DNA from: DASRFR01 sp035651455
Lineage (GTDB): Bacteria > Acidobacteriota > Terriglobia > Terriglobales > Acidobacteriaceae
Reading direction: 5' to 3'
Assembly: GCA_035651455.1 (NCBI GenBank)
Contig: DASRFR010000049.1
Coordinates: 124,001 to 188,000 of the forward strand
Length of the DNA stretch: 64,000 nt
Part shown: one piece after another, positions 20,001 through 28,292 of the stretch
Numbering within the stretch: the stretch's first letter is position 1
Layout of the letters: each line of letters begins with the position of its first letter
Translations under genes and position numbers: made by a program
Notes under the pieces: model-generated
Seen by the model: only the letters and a program-made list of their open reading frames with translations
What the model was told of the DNA's origin: nothing
Database searches by the model: none

Positions 20001-20813
20001 GGCGCCGGGCTGAACGCGGCCTGCAACCCGGTATCGCTCGCTGATTGCGTTCCCTTCAGCGACATGGACGCGAACTATTCCAACGGCAGCTCGATTTACC
20101 ACGGCCTGACCGCAAACTTGCGGAAGCGCTTTGGCAATCACTACGAGTTCCTGACCTCTTATACGTGGTCGCATGCCATCGACGATTCGACCGACCTGCA
20201 GTCGCCGCTGGCGCCCCAGGACAGCTACTTCCCCAGCCGCGAGCGCTCGACCTCGCTGTTCGATCAGCGCCACCGGCTGGTCTTCAGCGGCGTCTACCAG
20301 TCGGGAAGGGTTTCGGGAAATGGTTTTACCAGCAAGCTGCTCAGCAACTGGACAATCGCACCCATCGTCGAACTCGCATCCGGACGTCCGTTCAATATCA
20401 TCACCGGCGAGAACACCAACTTCCAGTTCTCGCCCAACTCCACCCGTCCCAACGTCGTGACCCAGGGAACTCCGGACAATCCCTGCGGTCCCACCATCGC
20501 TTCAAAATTTTCCGCCACCGGCTTCTATCAGCTGCCGTGCTACGTGAACGAGTTTGACGGAACTCTGGCTTCGCTCGATGGTACGCAAACCCGCAACGGT
20601 GGCGTGAAGCCGTGGACTGTATTCAATGACCTACGCATCGCGCGCAAGATCAACTTCACCGAGCGTGTAAACATGGATGCGATGGTGGACATGTTCAACA
20701 TCGCAAATCGGTTCAACGTGGCCGACGTCAATCCGTTGTGGACGGCGGCAGGCGTGCCTACAGCGGCATATGACCCGCGGCAGTTCCAGTTCGCGTTGAA
20801 GCTGAATTGGTAA
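17076..20813 (+). CDS. TonB-dependent receptor with carboxypeptidase-regulatory-like domain (Oar-like)
   Basis: 1245 residues from the ATG at 17076, which has TAGGAG 4-9 bases upstream; an ATG at 17001 is in frame but lacks this. Order: signal peptide (LLSSLVLLSALAAGQG); CarboxypepD_reg-like domain of about 85 residues (GDLRVTVKDPKGGLVTNATV, NGEYRLVALPPGDYTI); plug (RIDNLPINGRNYINF, AAEYGRASGGVVNIITRSG); then a long beta-barrel ending in FQFALKLNW, an aromatic C-terminus as usual for outer-membrane proteins. These large receptors are numerous in Acidobacteriota; substrates are mostly unknown. Uptake would need the TonB/ExbB/ExbD genes found at 27-30 kb. No adjacent SusD-like or transport gene indicates a substrate. 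Confidence 0.93.
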   Translation: MNSKIAFLLSSLVLLSALAAGQGAATGDLRVTVKDPKGGLVTNATVTAREQAKATERTKKTNANGEYRLVALPPGDYTILVNAPGFAKVEAHDIHITVGQMADLPINLEVAGTQEVVTVSSEAELVETTRTSTTDTIEQRRIDNLPINGRNYINFALTDSQVLRDNAPSIGAAPTSGLNISGQRARSNLVNVDGADAIDNSVNGVRSTVSQEAVQEFQIITNGYAAEYGRASGGVVNIITRSGSNEFHGDVYGYIRNRNFQAVNPFSNVSNPAYTRVQAGAAFGGPIKKDKTYYYFAYEVTRRHETGFSSIGQGGYGLVPFDASGLFGAPAGSFNINVTPQQAAFLGNPFLPPTLTQPYALLAGESSGIALNGAYPQSFLGLAALGIIPTPANGTSPLTQFPTSCNLAPPPATSNVLCNGLPSGFLTLTSQAGNYPIFEGTSLYSLRLDHNINNSQRLMLRGNVSPSTVTGIQVNGENQTFGQNAYSRTSQQTYRDIAIVAQHTWTLGSDRVNEFRFQFARRGLLYDFSSAPGGSNLAVNIPGFAFFGREPYSFIQREELRYQFTDNFSWTKGRHDMKFGVDLNYIPVTATFTVNYGGVIDFGGLQASQLGFPAVPGVSIPDFSPVQAYGLGIPSDFIQGIGNPHDNFRNIPLGLFFQDAWKIRPNLTLNYGLRYDIEFPPQFAPPDALARSAYNSLGLQKGIQTDKNNFQPRVGIAWNPRGDGKTVLRASYGIFYDHPLLGLYFLGDASDGSKSGQLLFAGGAPCSSAGAPGPQNLNASNIFQGILGLPSCLPTAGSAFGYQANGNSQRFDPFFPNSLFINQGYISAGFPLAFQPFGYPQSKNFVYAYSQQANLSFEQDLGHGFAVNVAYNYNGGRHLNRPINANTPRGDLLVANWQAAVAAATAAGIAPSDPNFPSNPLFVGTSTAFAPCGLSPTGKPYVPAALVNFFRPSGFNPSLMNAFAPCVPLATSVLQGAGLNAACNPVSLADCVPFSDMDANYSNGSSIYHGLTANLRKRFGNHYEFLTSYTWSHAIDDSTDLQSPLAPQDSYFPSRERSTSLFDQRHRLVFSGVYQSGRVSGNGFTSKLLSNWTIAPIVELASGRPFNIITGENTNFQFSPNSTRPNVVTQGTPDNPCGPTIASKFSATGFYQLPCYVNEFDGTLASLDGTQTRNGGVKPWTVFNDLRIARKINFTERVNMDAMVDMFNIANRFNVADVNPLWTAAGVPTAAYDPRQFQFALKLNW

Positions 20814-20885
20814 GAAGCGGGTCGTCGCAGCCCGTCCTGCTACACTTCTTTTTTCATCCTTCACGACCTGCCGGAGACTCCCGGG

Positions 20886-21542
20886 ATGCCCGAAACCTAT
20901 TCACCTAGTGCGCGCACACGCATCGTGCGCGAGCCGCAGCGGGCTGTTTATGACCGCGCCCAGGCCTACAAGATCCTCGATGAGGGCTTTATCTGTCATG
21001 TGGGATTCGCAGTGGACGGCCAGCCCTATGTGATACCCACATCCTACGGGCGCCAGGCAGACAACCTCTATATCCATGGCTCCGCCGCCAGCCGCATGCT
21101 GCGAAACCTCGACCAGGGCGTTCCAGTTTGCGTGACGGTGACTCTGCTCGACGGCTTGGTATTAGCGCGTTCGGTTTTCAATCACTCCATGAACTACCGC
21201 TCGGTGGTGATCCTGGGAACAGCCGCGGCAGTGGAGGAGCCCGAGGAGAAAGTCGCGGCGCTTCGAGCCTTGACCGAGCACATTATCCCGAAACGTTGGG
21301 ATGACTCGCGCCAGCCCAACGAAAAAGAGCTGAAGGCCACATCCGTACTGCGGCTGCCCATTGAGGAATTTTCGTGCAAGATTCGCACCGGTCCTCCCAT
21401 CGATGATGAAGAGGATTATTCCTTTCGCACATGGGCCGGCGTCGTCCCCCTGGAGACGGTGGCGCGCCTCGGCATTCCGGACGAGCGCTGCGATCCCAGC
21501 TTGCCGATGCCGGAATACGCGCGGGCTTACCGCAGGCGCTAG
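20886..21542 (+). CDS. Pyridoxamine 5'-phosphate oxidase-like flavin-binding protein
   Basis: 218 residues. The first 150 form a split-barrel flavin-binding fold: LDEGFICHVGFAVDGQPYVI, PTSYGRQADNLYIHGSAASR and a SVFNHSMNYRSVVI segment are typical of the NimA-like branch (5-nitroimidazole reductase relatives). The C-terminus holds W-containing and Pro-rich segments. Such proteins bind FMN or similar cofactors; the substrate is not known. The start ATG is 72 bases after the receptor stop, in a region where TACACT at 20841-20846 resembles a -10 box without a convincing -35. The next gene encodes a phosphoesterase. Confidence 0.85.
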   Translation: MPETYSPSARTRIVREPQRAVYDRAQAYKILDEGFICHVGFAVDGQPYVIPTSYGRQADNLYIHGSAASRMLRNLDQGVPVCVTVTLLDGLVLARSVFNHSMNYRSVVILGTAAAVEEPEEKVAALRALTEHIIPKRWDDSRQPNEKELKATSVLRLPIEEFSCKIRTGPPIDDEEDYSFRTWAGVVPLETVARLGIPDERCDPSLPMPEYARAYRRR

Positions 21543-21641
21543 GCCCGACGGGCTTCAGGTGCTCAAGGATTTGGCCGCCCGTGCTCCACATCATCCCGGT
21601 ACTTCTTCCCGGTTCCGTGCTGATTTATAACTGAGAAGGAA

Positions 21642-22103
21642 ATGATCACCGTAGGAGTCATCTCCGACACCCACGGTTTATTGCGCGCCGAGGCTGTCGA
21701 AGCGCTCTCCGGCTCCGACTACATCATTCACGCGGGTGACATCGGCAAGCCGGAAATTCTGGATCGGTTGCGTCAGATCGCGCCGCTCACGGTGGTTCGC
21801 GGCAACGTCGACACGGATGACTGGGCGCGCCGGATTCCCTTTACTGATGTGCTGGAGGTCGAAGCAGTTTCCGTTTACGTGCTCCACATCCTTCAGGAAC
21901 TCGACACAAAACCGGAAGCCGCGGGATTCGGCGTCGTCGTGTGTGGTCACAGCCACAAGCCGAAGCAGGAGACAAAGAAGGGGGTGTTGTACTTCAATCC
22001 TGGAAGCGCGGGTCCGAAGCGGTTTTCGCTGCCCGTGACCGTGGGCAAGTTACTGATAGAAGACAAAAAGGTGCGCGGGGAAATCATTGCGATCCGCAGC
22101 TGA
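21642..22103 (+). CDS. YfcE/MJ0936-type metallophosphoesterase
   Basis: A 153-residue calcineurin-like phosphoesterase with every metal-binding motif in order: ISDTHG (residues 7-12), HAGDIG, RGNVD, CGHSHKP and the final NPGSAG. Proteins of this short class are manganese-dependent phosphodiesterases with poorly defined substrates. An AAGGAA ribosome site lies just before the ATG. It forms a loose same-strand run with the neighbouring PNPOx-like and VOC genes. Confidence 0.9.
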   Translation: MITVGVISDTHGLLRAEAVEALSGSDYIIHAGDIGKPEILDRLRQIAPLTVVRGNVDTDDWARRIPFTDVLEVEAVSVYVLHILQELDTKPEAAGFGVVVCGHSHKPKQETKKGVLYFNPGSAGPKRFSLPVTVGKLLIEDKKVRGEIIAIRS

Positions 22104-22205
22104 CAAGCGGTTTTCGTTTTTCGCTGATGACAAACCTCGAAGCCTGAATTGTTATTGTGATTGCGATCTGTTGATTCAACTATTCACGTTTACCGAGGCT
22201 GACTT

Positions 22206-22568
22206 ATGGCTCCAGCAAAACCAGTCCTCCATTCCATCACCCCCATGATCCCAACCGGAGGAAGCCTGAGCGACGCCCTGACATTTTTCCAGGGCCAACT
22301 GGGGTTCGGCATCATCTGGCAAGGTGCAGGCATGGCTGGCATTTGCCGCGATTCGGTCTGCTTCAATCTCATTGAGAACGCGAATCGAGAGTGGGCGGAA
22401 AATGCTAGTTTCAGCATAGCGGTCTCGGACCTCGACGGCCTCTATGCCGAGTACCGGGCTGCGGCGGCGCGGATCACGCCTCCAGAGGTCAAGGCGTGGG
22501 GAAGGCGCGAGTTCCACATGATTCTTTCCTCAGGAGTGTGTTTGCAGTTCTACGAGCGCGGGAACTGA
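22206..22568 (+). CDS. VOC (glyoxalase/bleomycin-resistance) superfamily protein
   Basis: 120 residues with the two beta-alpha-beta-beta-beta halves of the vicinal oxygen chelate fold: a first half SLSDALTFFQGQLGF with GICRDSVCFNLIE, and a second half FSIAVSDLDGLYAEYRAAAA ending in VCLQFYERGN. Members bind a divalent metal and act as lyases, dioxygenases or drug-binding proteins. The metal ligands of glyoxalase I (paired His and Glu) are not all obvious, so a specific reaction cannot be assigned. A GAGG site precedes the ATG. Confidence 0.85.
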   Translation: MAPAKPVLHSITPMIPTGGSLSDALTFFQGQLGFGIIWQGAGMAGICRDSVCFNLIENANREWAENASFSIAVSDLDGLYAEYRAAAARITPPEVKAWGRREFHMILSSGVCLQFYERGN

Positions 22569-22598
22569 GGACTTTCATAGAATTCCTACTATCCTGAC

Positions 22599-23807
22599 GT
22601 GTGTATTCAATTCAAAATCGAAGCCATCAACGGTGCCGCCCGCACCGGCAAACTGACCACCCCGCACGGTGAAATCGAAACCCCGGTCTTTATGCCGGTA
22701 GGGACGGTGGCCTCAGTCAAGGGAGTGTCGCAAGATCTGCTGGAGGAACTCGGCGTCCAGATCCTGCTGGGCAATACCTACCATCTGTATCTGCGGCCGG
22801 GCGTCGAAACCGTGCGAAACGCGGGTGGACTGCACCGGTTCATGAGTTGGAATCGTTCGATCCTCACCGATTCCGGAGGTTTCCAGGTCTTCAGCCTCAG
22901 CGAGTTGCGCAAGCTGACCGAGGATGGCGTAACATTCCGCTCCCACCTCGACGGCTCATCCCACTTTTTCAGCCCCGAGAGCGCGACAGAGGCTCAGATC
23001 GGGATTGGCGCTGACATCATCATGGCGTTCGACGAGTGCACGGAATTTCCCGCCGAAGGGGAACGACTGCGGGAGTCCATGGAGATGACCTTGCGCTGGG
23101 CGGAGCGCTCGAAGCGGTATTTTGAGCAGCATAAGCATGACGTGCCATGGTGCACACCGGTGCGCTTTCCTCCAATGTCGCGGATCGATGGTGATTCGAT
23201 CGATCGCGAACGCGAGCTAACGCCAGATCCTGACGCTACACAGGCCCTGTTTGGGATTGTCCAGGGCGGCATGGACCGGGAATTGCGCCGCGAGTCGGCC
23301 CAGCGCACGGTTGAGATCGGCTTTCCCGGTTACGCTATCGGCGGCATGAGCGTGGGAGAACCCCGGGGCCTGACGCGCGAAGTCGTGGAACACACGCTGC
23401 AGTTCCTGCCTGGCGACAAACCGCGCTATCTGATGGGAGTGGGAACACCGGAAGAAATAGTGGAATACGCGCAACTCGGGGTCGACATGATGGATTGCGT
23501 TTTGCCAACCCGGGCGGCGCGCCACGGACTTCTCTTTACCTCGCAAGGCAGGCTCTCGATCAAGCAGGCGCGCTATGTCGCGGATGAAAAACCCCTGGAC
23601 CCGCTTTGCCGCTGCCAAGTGTGCCACAGGTACTCGCGAGCATATCTCCGGCATCTGTATGCATCCAACGAAGTATTGGCCCAGGTCCTGAACACCATTC
23701 ACAATCTGAGCTACTACCTTGACACCATGCGGTCAGTGCGGCATTCTATTCCACTTGGGGCAAGGGCCCGTTTGTTTTCTGTTGAAAGCTCTCAACCGAA
23801 ACCATAG
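22599..23807 (+). CDS. tgt: Queuine/preQ1 tRNA-ribosyltransferase (tRNA-guanine transglycosylase)
   Basis: 402 residues from a GTG at 22599, which matches the expected N-terminus (FKIEAINGAARTGKLTTPHG). The TIM-barrel core contains LTDSGGFQVFSL around the active-site Asp, FGIVQGGM with the partner Asp region, and GIGVGTPEE-like LMGVGTPEEIVEY. The C-terminal zinc site is C-x-C-x2-C...H (CRCQVCHRYSRAYLRHLY). The enzyme swaps guanine for preQ1 at the wobble base of tRNAs with GUN anticodons. The order tgt-yajC-secD-secF is the same as in many bacteria, including E. coli. Confidence 0.96.
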   Translation: MCIQFKIEAINGAARTGKLTTPHGEIETPVFMPVGTVASVKGVSQDLLEELGVQILLGNTYHLYLRPGVETVRNAGGLHRFMSWNRSILTDSGGFQVFSLSELRKLTEDGVTFRSHLDGSSHFFSPESATEAQIGIGADIIMAFDECTEFPAEGERLRESMEMTLRWAERSKRYFEQHKHDVPWCTPVRFPPMSRIDGDSIDRERELTPDPDATQALFGIVQGGMDRELRRESAQRTVEIGFPGYAIGGMSVGEPRGLTREVVEHTLQFLPGDKPRYLMGVGTPEEIVEYAQLGVDMMDCVLPTRAARHGLLFTSQGRLSIKQARYVADEKPLDPLCRCQVCHRYSRAYLRHLYASNEVLAQVLNTIHNLSYYLDTMRSVRHSIPLGARARLFSVESSQPKP

Positions 23808-23950
23808 CTCGGCATCCCTGGTTCGTGCCTGAAGCTGAAGGATATCCGGCCTGACAAGAAGAGACTTCCCGCGGTGAAACGAGGATGAGGCTTGGAGTGC
23901 TTGATGCCTCTCGTTCGGGCCGCTGAGAAGGGACCCGCCCGCACATTTTC

Positions 23951-24283
23951 ATGAGCATTGAGATCAGCGCAGGTATGTGGTTGCTCCAGTCCTCAGGCGG
24001 GCTGGGATGGGTGGGATTCGCACCGCTCATCTTTATTTTTGCCATCTTCTATTTCCTTCTCATCATGCCGCAGCAGAGGCGGCAGAAGAAGTGGCAGCAG
24101 ATGCTGGGCGAACTCAAGCCGGGAGACAAGGTGGTCACCAGCGGGGGCTTGCGCGGAACCATCCTGTCATTAAAGGACGATTACATTCACCTCCGGGTGC
24201 CGCCCGACAACTTGAAAGTGGAAGTCTCGCGCGGTTCCGTGGTTTCGGTCACCACTCCGGAGGGTGAGGCCACCAATAAATAG
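23951..24283 (+). CDS. yajC: Sec translocon accessory subunit YajC
   Basis: 110 residues with one membrane span (APLIFIFAIFYFLLIMPQQR) directly followed by the conserved basic RRQKKWQQMLGELKPGDKVV and a small beta domain. YajC associates with SecDF and YidC in the inner membrane. The gene is the first of the yajC-secD-secF run; 21 bases separate it from secD. Confidence 0.95.
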   Translation: MSIEISAGMWLLQSSGGLGWVGFAPLIFIFAIFYFLLIMPQQRRQKKWQQMLGELKPGDKVVTSGGLRGTILSLKDDYIHLRVPPDNLKVEVSRGSVVSVTTPEGEATNK

Positions 24284-24304
24284 ATCCAGGGCACACGTAT
24301 TCAT

Positions 24305-25924
24305 ATGAATAAAAGTATGGGCTGGAAAGTCGCACTCATCATTGGGATCTTGCTGATCTTCCTGTTCGGGATTTTCGGCGTTCCGTCGAGCTTTTCGGGC
24401 CAGGGACTGCTCGCTGCCATGCAGAACCGCATTCACCTCGGCCTGGATTTGCGGGGTGGAACTCACCTGATCCTGCAGGTGCAGGTGAATGATGCCGTCA
24501 ACGTCGATTCTGACAACGCCATCGAGCGGCTCAAGACGGAACTGCGCGCCCGGAAAATCAACTACACGGAAATCACCAAGCCCGATCCAGCCAACAATCC
24601 CGACAAAATCCTCATTAAAGGCGTCCCTCCGGAGAACAGCTCGGATCTGCGTTCCATCGTCAGCGACCGCCTCCCCGAATACGACTTGACGTCCGGTGCC
24701 GAGAACGGCTGGACAGTGGCAATGAAGGCCCAATCGCTGACCGCGTTGAAGAACCAGGCGGTCACGCAGGCCATCGAGACCATTCGCAACCGCATTGACC
24801 AGTTGGGCGTAAGCGAGCCTGTCATCCAGGAGCATGGACTGGGCCAGTATCAAATCCTGGTGCAACTGCCCGGAGTGGATGATCCGGCGCGCGTGAAAGA
24901 GATCATGCAGTCCACTGCCATGCTCGAGATCCGCCAAACGTTGGGGGGACCTTATCCCAGTGAACAGGCGGCTTTGCAGGAGCACGGTGGGGTACTGCCG
25001 CCGGATGCCGTACTGATGAAGGGCAAGAGCATTGGACGTGCGGGGGATGAAGGAGCCGAGAGCTGGTACCTGGTTTCGCGTTCCTCCGCCGTGACCGGAC
25101 GCGATCTGCGCAATGCCGAGCCGGGCCGCGATGAGAATGGCGCGCCCGATGTTCGCTTCACTCTGACCGGAGAAGGCGGGCGTAAGTTCTACGCATTCAC
25201 CTCCGCACACGTGGGCGATAATCTCGCGGTGGTCCTGGACAACAAGGTCCAGGAGTCGGCTGTGATTAAAGAGCCGATCCGGGATTCCGGCGTCATCAAT
25301 GGCCGTTTTACTGAGCAGGAAGCCAAGGACCTCGGAATGATTCTTCGTTCCGGCGCGCTGCCCGCCAGCATTCACTATCTGCAGGAGAGCACCGTCGGTC
25401 CATCCCTGGGAACGGACTCGATTCGCGCCGGCGTTCGCGCCGCCGTGATCGGGATGCTTGCCGTGCTCATATTTATGCTTGTCTATTATCACGGGGCGGG
25501 TATTAACGCAGATGTGGCGCTCATCCTCAACCTGATCATTCTTCTCGGTTTCATGGGCTTCACCCAGGCGGTGCTGACTCTGCCGGGAATCGCCGGCGTC
25601 ATCCTCACAGTTGGTATGGGTGTCGACTCAAATGTGCTGATCTTTGAGCGAATACGGGAGGAGTTGCGCAACGGCAAAACCCCGCCTTCCGCTGTGGATC
25701 AGGGTTTCAGCCACGCCTGGATCACCATCGTGGACACCCACATCACCACCATGGTTTCGGCGGCGATCTTATTCATCTTCGGCACCGGCCCGGTTCGCGG
25801 ATTCGCCACCACCCTGTTCTTCGGTCTGGCAGCCAATTTGTTTACGGCCGTCTTCGTTTCCCGTGTCATTTTCGATTACAACCTCAGCCGCAAGCAGCGC
25901 GGAGAGGCATTGAGCATCGGGTAA
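24305..25924 (+). CDS. secD: Protein translocase subunit SecD
   Basis: 539 residues. An N-terminal membrane span (VALIIGILLIFLFGIFGVP) precedes the LGLDLRGGTHLILQV motif, the large periplasmic P1 region (Q..IETIRNRIDQLGVSEPVI) and a C-terminal block of five membrane spans with VGMGVDSNVLIFERIREE. SecD with SecF uses the proton gradient to pull exported proteins through SecYEG on the periplasmic side. The ribosome site is weak. secF begins 28 bases later. Confidence 0.96.
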   Translation: MNKSMGWKVALIIGILLIFLFGIFGVPSSFSGQGLLAAMQNRIHLGLDLRGGTHLILQVQVNDAVNVDSDNAIERLKTELRARKINYTEITKPDPANNPDKILIKGVPPENSSDLRSIVSDRLPEYDLTSGAENGWTVAMKAQSLTALKNQAVTQAIETIRNRIDQLGVSEPVIQEHGLGQYQILVQLPGVDDPARVKEIMQSTAMLEIRQTLGGPYPSEQAALQEHGGVLPPDAVLMKGKSIGRAGDEGAESWYLVSRSSAVTGRDLRNAEPGRDENGAPDVRFTLTGEGGRKFYAFTSAHVGDNLAVVLDNKVQESAVIKEPIRDSGVINGRFTEQEAKDLGMILRSGALPASIHYLQESTVGPSLGTDSIRAGVRAAVIGMLAVLIFMLVYYHGAGINADVALILNLIILLGFMGFTQAVLTLPGIAGVILTVGMGVDSNVLIFERIREELRNGKTPPSAVDQGFSHAWITIVDTHITTMVSAAILFIFGTGPVRGFATTLFFGLAANLFTAVFVSRVIFDYNLSRKQRGEALSIG

Positions 25925-25952
25925 GTTTTCAAGCTAAGGGGTCTTAAGCAGC

Positions 25953-27167
25953 GTGGAATTCTTTAAGAATCCGAACTTCGATTTTCTTGGCAAGAAGTGG
26001 TACTTTCTCGCCTTTTCACTGGTCTTCAGCGTAGCGGGAATTTTGTCCATGCTGCTCTGGCATGGCATTCCGCTGGGCGTAGATTTCCGTGGCGGCACCC
26101 TGGTGACCCTCAAGTATTCGCATCGGCCCGATAACAACCTGATCCGGGCGGCGATGGACGAAGCTGGCCTGAAGAACGCCCGCATCCAGAGCTTCGGCAA
26201 TCCCGCGAACAACGAGGTTCTCATCGACCTGGATGTACAAGAGACCAGCGAACAGGCGCTTGACCGCGGCAAGAACCAGATCATCAATGCGCTCGAGGCG
26301 AAGGCCCATGCCCCGGCCGGGAAGCAGGATCTGAACAATGCCAGCGCGCTCACGCTGACCGACTACCTGCTGCAGAAGGATCCCCAGCATCTTGGAACCG
26401 ACGCAAATCAGCGCTATTCGGCTGAGGCGCAGGCCATTGTGAATTACCGCGACAAATCCCGGGGCGGCGTCCTGGCTTCCTTCGACGAACTGAAGGGCGT
26501 AGTTGATCCTTCGGTCGTAACCGCACTGCAGGACGGGTTCTTCCTTTCTGATTTCGGTGTAAAGAACGTCGACATTATCGGGCCACAGGTGGGAGCCCAG
26601 TTGCGCCGCCAGGCAGTGCTCGCAACCGTCTACTCGCTTGCGGGAATGCTGGTTTACCTGTGGTTCCGGTTCGAGTTGATTTACGGAGTGGCCGCGGTCG
26701 TTACGGTGTTCCACGACACGCTCATTACGGTCGGCGCTTTCTCGTTGATGAATAAGCCACTTTCGCTCACCGTGATCGCCGCTATCCTGACCCTGATCGG
26801 CTACTCCAACAATGACACGATCGTGGTCTTCGACCGCATCCGGGAGAATATCAAGCTGTTGCGGCGCGAGAAGCTGGCCGACATCGTTAACAAGAGCATC
26901 AACCAAACCCTAAGCCGGACCATCTTGACGGCGGGATTAACTTTCCTTACAGTGCTTGCGCTTTATGTTTTTGGTGGAGAAGTACTTCGAGGCTTCTCCT
27001 TTGCTCTCGTTGTCGGCATCTTAATCGGGACGTATTCGTCGATCGCGATTGCGGCCCCGATCCTGGTGGCTTACCAGGACTGGCGCAGCAACCAAGGCAA
27101 GAAGACACTGGTCGTTCCTGCAGAAGCTCCAAAGCGCGACCGGTTGAAAGTCAAGGCCAAGGCTTAA
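25953..27167 (+). CDS. secF: Protein translocase subunit SecF
   Basis: 404 residues from a GTG at 25953 with AAGGGG about 12 bases upstream. Motifs: GVDFRGGTLVTL near the N-terminus, and the C-terminal membrane block GYSNNDTIVVFDRIRENIK. It is longer than the 310-320 residues of enteric SecF because of about 90 extra residues in the periplasmic part (DYLLQKDPQHLGTD, VNYRDKSRGGVLASFDELKG). It acts with SecD. The C-terminus is basic. The tonB cluster begins 200 bases downstream. Confidence 0.95.
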   Translation: MEFFKNPNFDFLGKKWYFLAFSLVFSVAGILSMLLWHGIPLGVDFRGGTLVTLKYSHRPDNNLIRAAMDEAGLKNARIQSFGNPANNEVLIDLDVQETSEQALDRGKNQIINALEAKAHAPAGKQDLNNASALTLTDYLLQKDPQHLGTDANQRYSAEAQAIVNYRDKSRGGVLASFDELKGVVDPSVVTALQDGFFLSDFGVKNVDIIGPQVGAQLRRQAVLATVYSLAGMLVYLWFRFELIYGVAAVVTVFHDTLITVGAFSLMNKPLSLTVIAAILTLIGYSNNDTIVVFDRIRENIKLLRREKLADIVNKSINQTLSRTILTAGLTFLTVLALYVFGGEVLRGFSFALVVGILIGTYSSIAIAAPILVAYQDWRSNQGKKTLVVPAEAPKRDRLKVKAKA

Positions 27168-27368
27168 TAGCTGTAAGTTGCTGAACAGCTGTCGAAAAAA
27201 TTGCAGATCAACGTAGCTGTTGTCCGTGGCTGCTGAGCCTTTCCAAGCACTTAGCGTGCCTGGCACAGGTCCTGAAATTGCATTGTCGACCCTTGACTTC
27301 GCTCGGGAGCAAGATGCGGTCGGTCGGTGTCTAAGAAAGAGTTAGGGTCTGTGTAGGGAGAAACCTTT

Positions 27369-28112
27369 ATGTTTGAAGATAGCCTGATTGAGTCGGGCGG
27401 TAGGCTGAAGACGAAGCGGGGCGCGACCACACTGGTTTCATTCATTTTGCAGGTTGCACTAGTCGGTGTTCTGGTCATTTTGCCCCTGGTCTTCACTGAG
27501 GCTCTTCCCAAGCAACAATTGATGACTTTCCTGGTGGCTCCTCCGCCACCCCCCCCACCCCCACCCCCTCCGGCGGCTGCTCCCGTTCGAACCGTGAAGG
27601 TGGTGCAAACCGACTTGGTCAACGGTCAGTTACGAACTCCGACCAAGATTCCTGAAAAAGTGCAGATGATTAAGGAAGAAGAAGCGCCCCCTCCGGTGAT
27701 GGCGGCGGGCGGAGTAGTGGGCGGAGTACCCGGCGGCGTCCCCGGTGGCCAAATGGGCGGCGTGATTGGGGGCATCATCAGTTCCGCTCCCGTCGCTGTG
27801 CCCAAGGTGGCTACCCCACAACGCGTCAGGGTTTCGCAGGGCGTCTCTCAGGGTCTTTTGATTAAGAAAGTGAATCCCACCTATCCACCTCTGGCGAGGC
27901 AAGCACGCATCCAAGGTCAGGTAGTGCTGCAAGCCGAGATCAGCAAGGATGGCACCATCGAGAACCTTCGATTAATGAGTGGACACCCGATGCTGGCTCC
28001 GGCGGCCATCGAGGCTGTGAAGCAGTGGCGCTACAAGCCCTACATGTTGAACGGAGAACCGGTGGAAGTAGAAACAACGGTCATGGTCAACTTTACGCTG
28101 TCGGGCGGCTAG
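27369..28112 (+). CDS. tonB: Energy transducer TonB
   Basis: 247 residues: one membrane anchor (TLVSFILQVALVGVLVILPL, residues 21-40), then an 11-Pro run at residues 58-68 (bases 27540-27572), a Gly-rich repeat (GGVPGGVPGG) and the TonB C-terminal domain (YPPLARQARIQGQVVLQAEI; AAIEAVKQWRYKPYMLNGEP). It couples the ExbB/ExbD proton motor to outer-membrane receptors such as the one at 17-20.8 kb. A GGGAG site is 8 bases before the ATG. exbB follows after 180 bases. Confidence 0.94.
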   Translation: MFEDSLIESGGRLKTKRGATTLVSFILQVALVGVLVILPLVFTEALPKQQLMTFLVAPPPPPPPPPPPAAAPVRTVKVVQTDLVNGQLRTPTKIPEKVQMIKEEEAPPPVMAAGGVVGGVPGGVPGGQMGGVIGGIISSAPVAVPKVATPQRVRVSQGVSQGLLIKKVNPTYPPLARQARIQGQVVLQAEISKDGTIENLRLMSGHPMLAPAAIEAVKQWRYKPYMLNGEPVEVETTVMVNFTLSGG

Positions 28113-28292
28113 ACATCTTGAGCCGTCCGGCTTCTCCTCGGAAACGCATTTTCATTCCATGGAGCAGCAGGACACCAAGGTCGCGCGACAATGGGCGTCA
28201 CCCCGGTCAAAGCACGTCAGATCTACTGAATTCTGAAGCGATAGTGCGGTTTCGATAAACCCAGACAAGTTCTGAGGAGGAAAAAGCAACTC

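Noticed and set aside
20841..20846. TACACT as a -10 box before the PNPOx-like gene
   Set aside because: No acceptable -35 at 16-18 bases; left out of the promoter calls.
24170..25492. A 440-residue frame on the minus strand
   Set aside because: Antisense to secD, which is clearly real; a by-product of high G+C third positions.
27261..27282. TGGCAC...TTGCA before tonB, as a sigma-54 promoter
   Set aside because: The two halves are 11 bases apart; the known spacing is about 5, so it does not fit.
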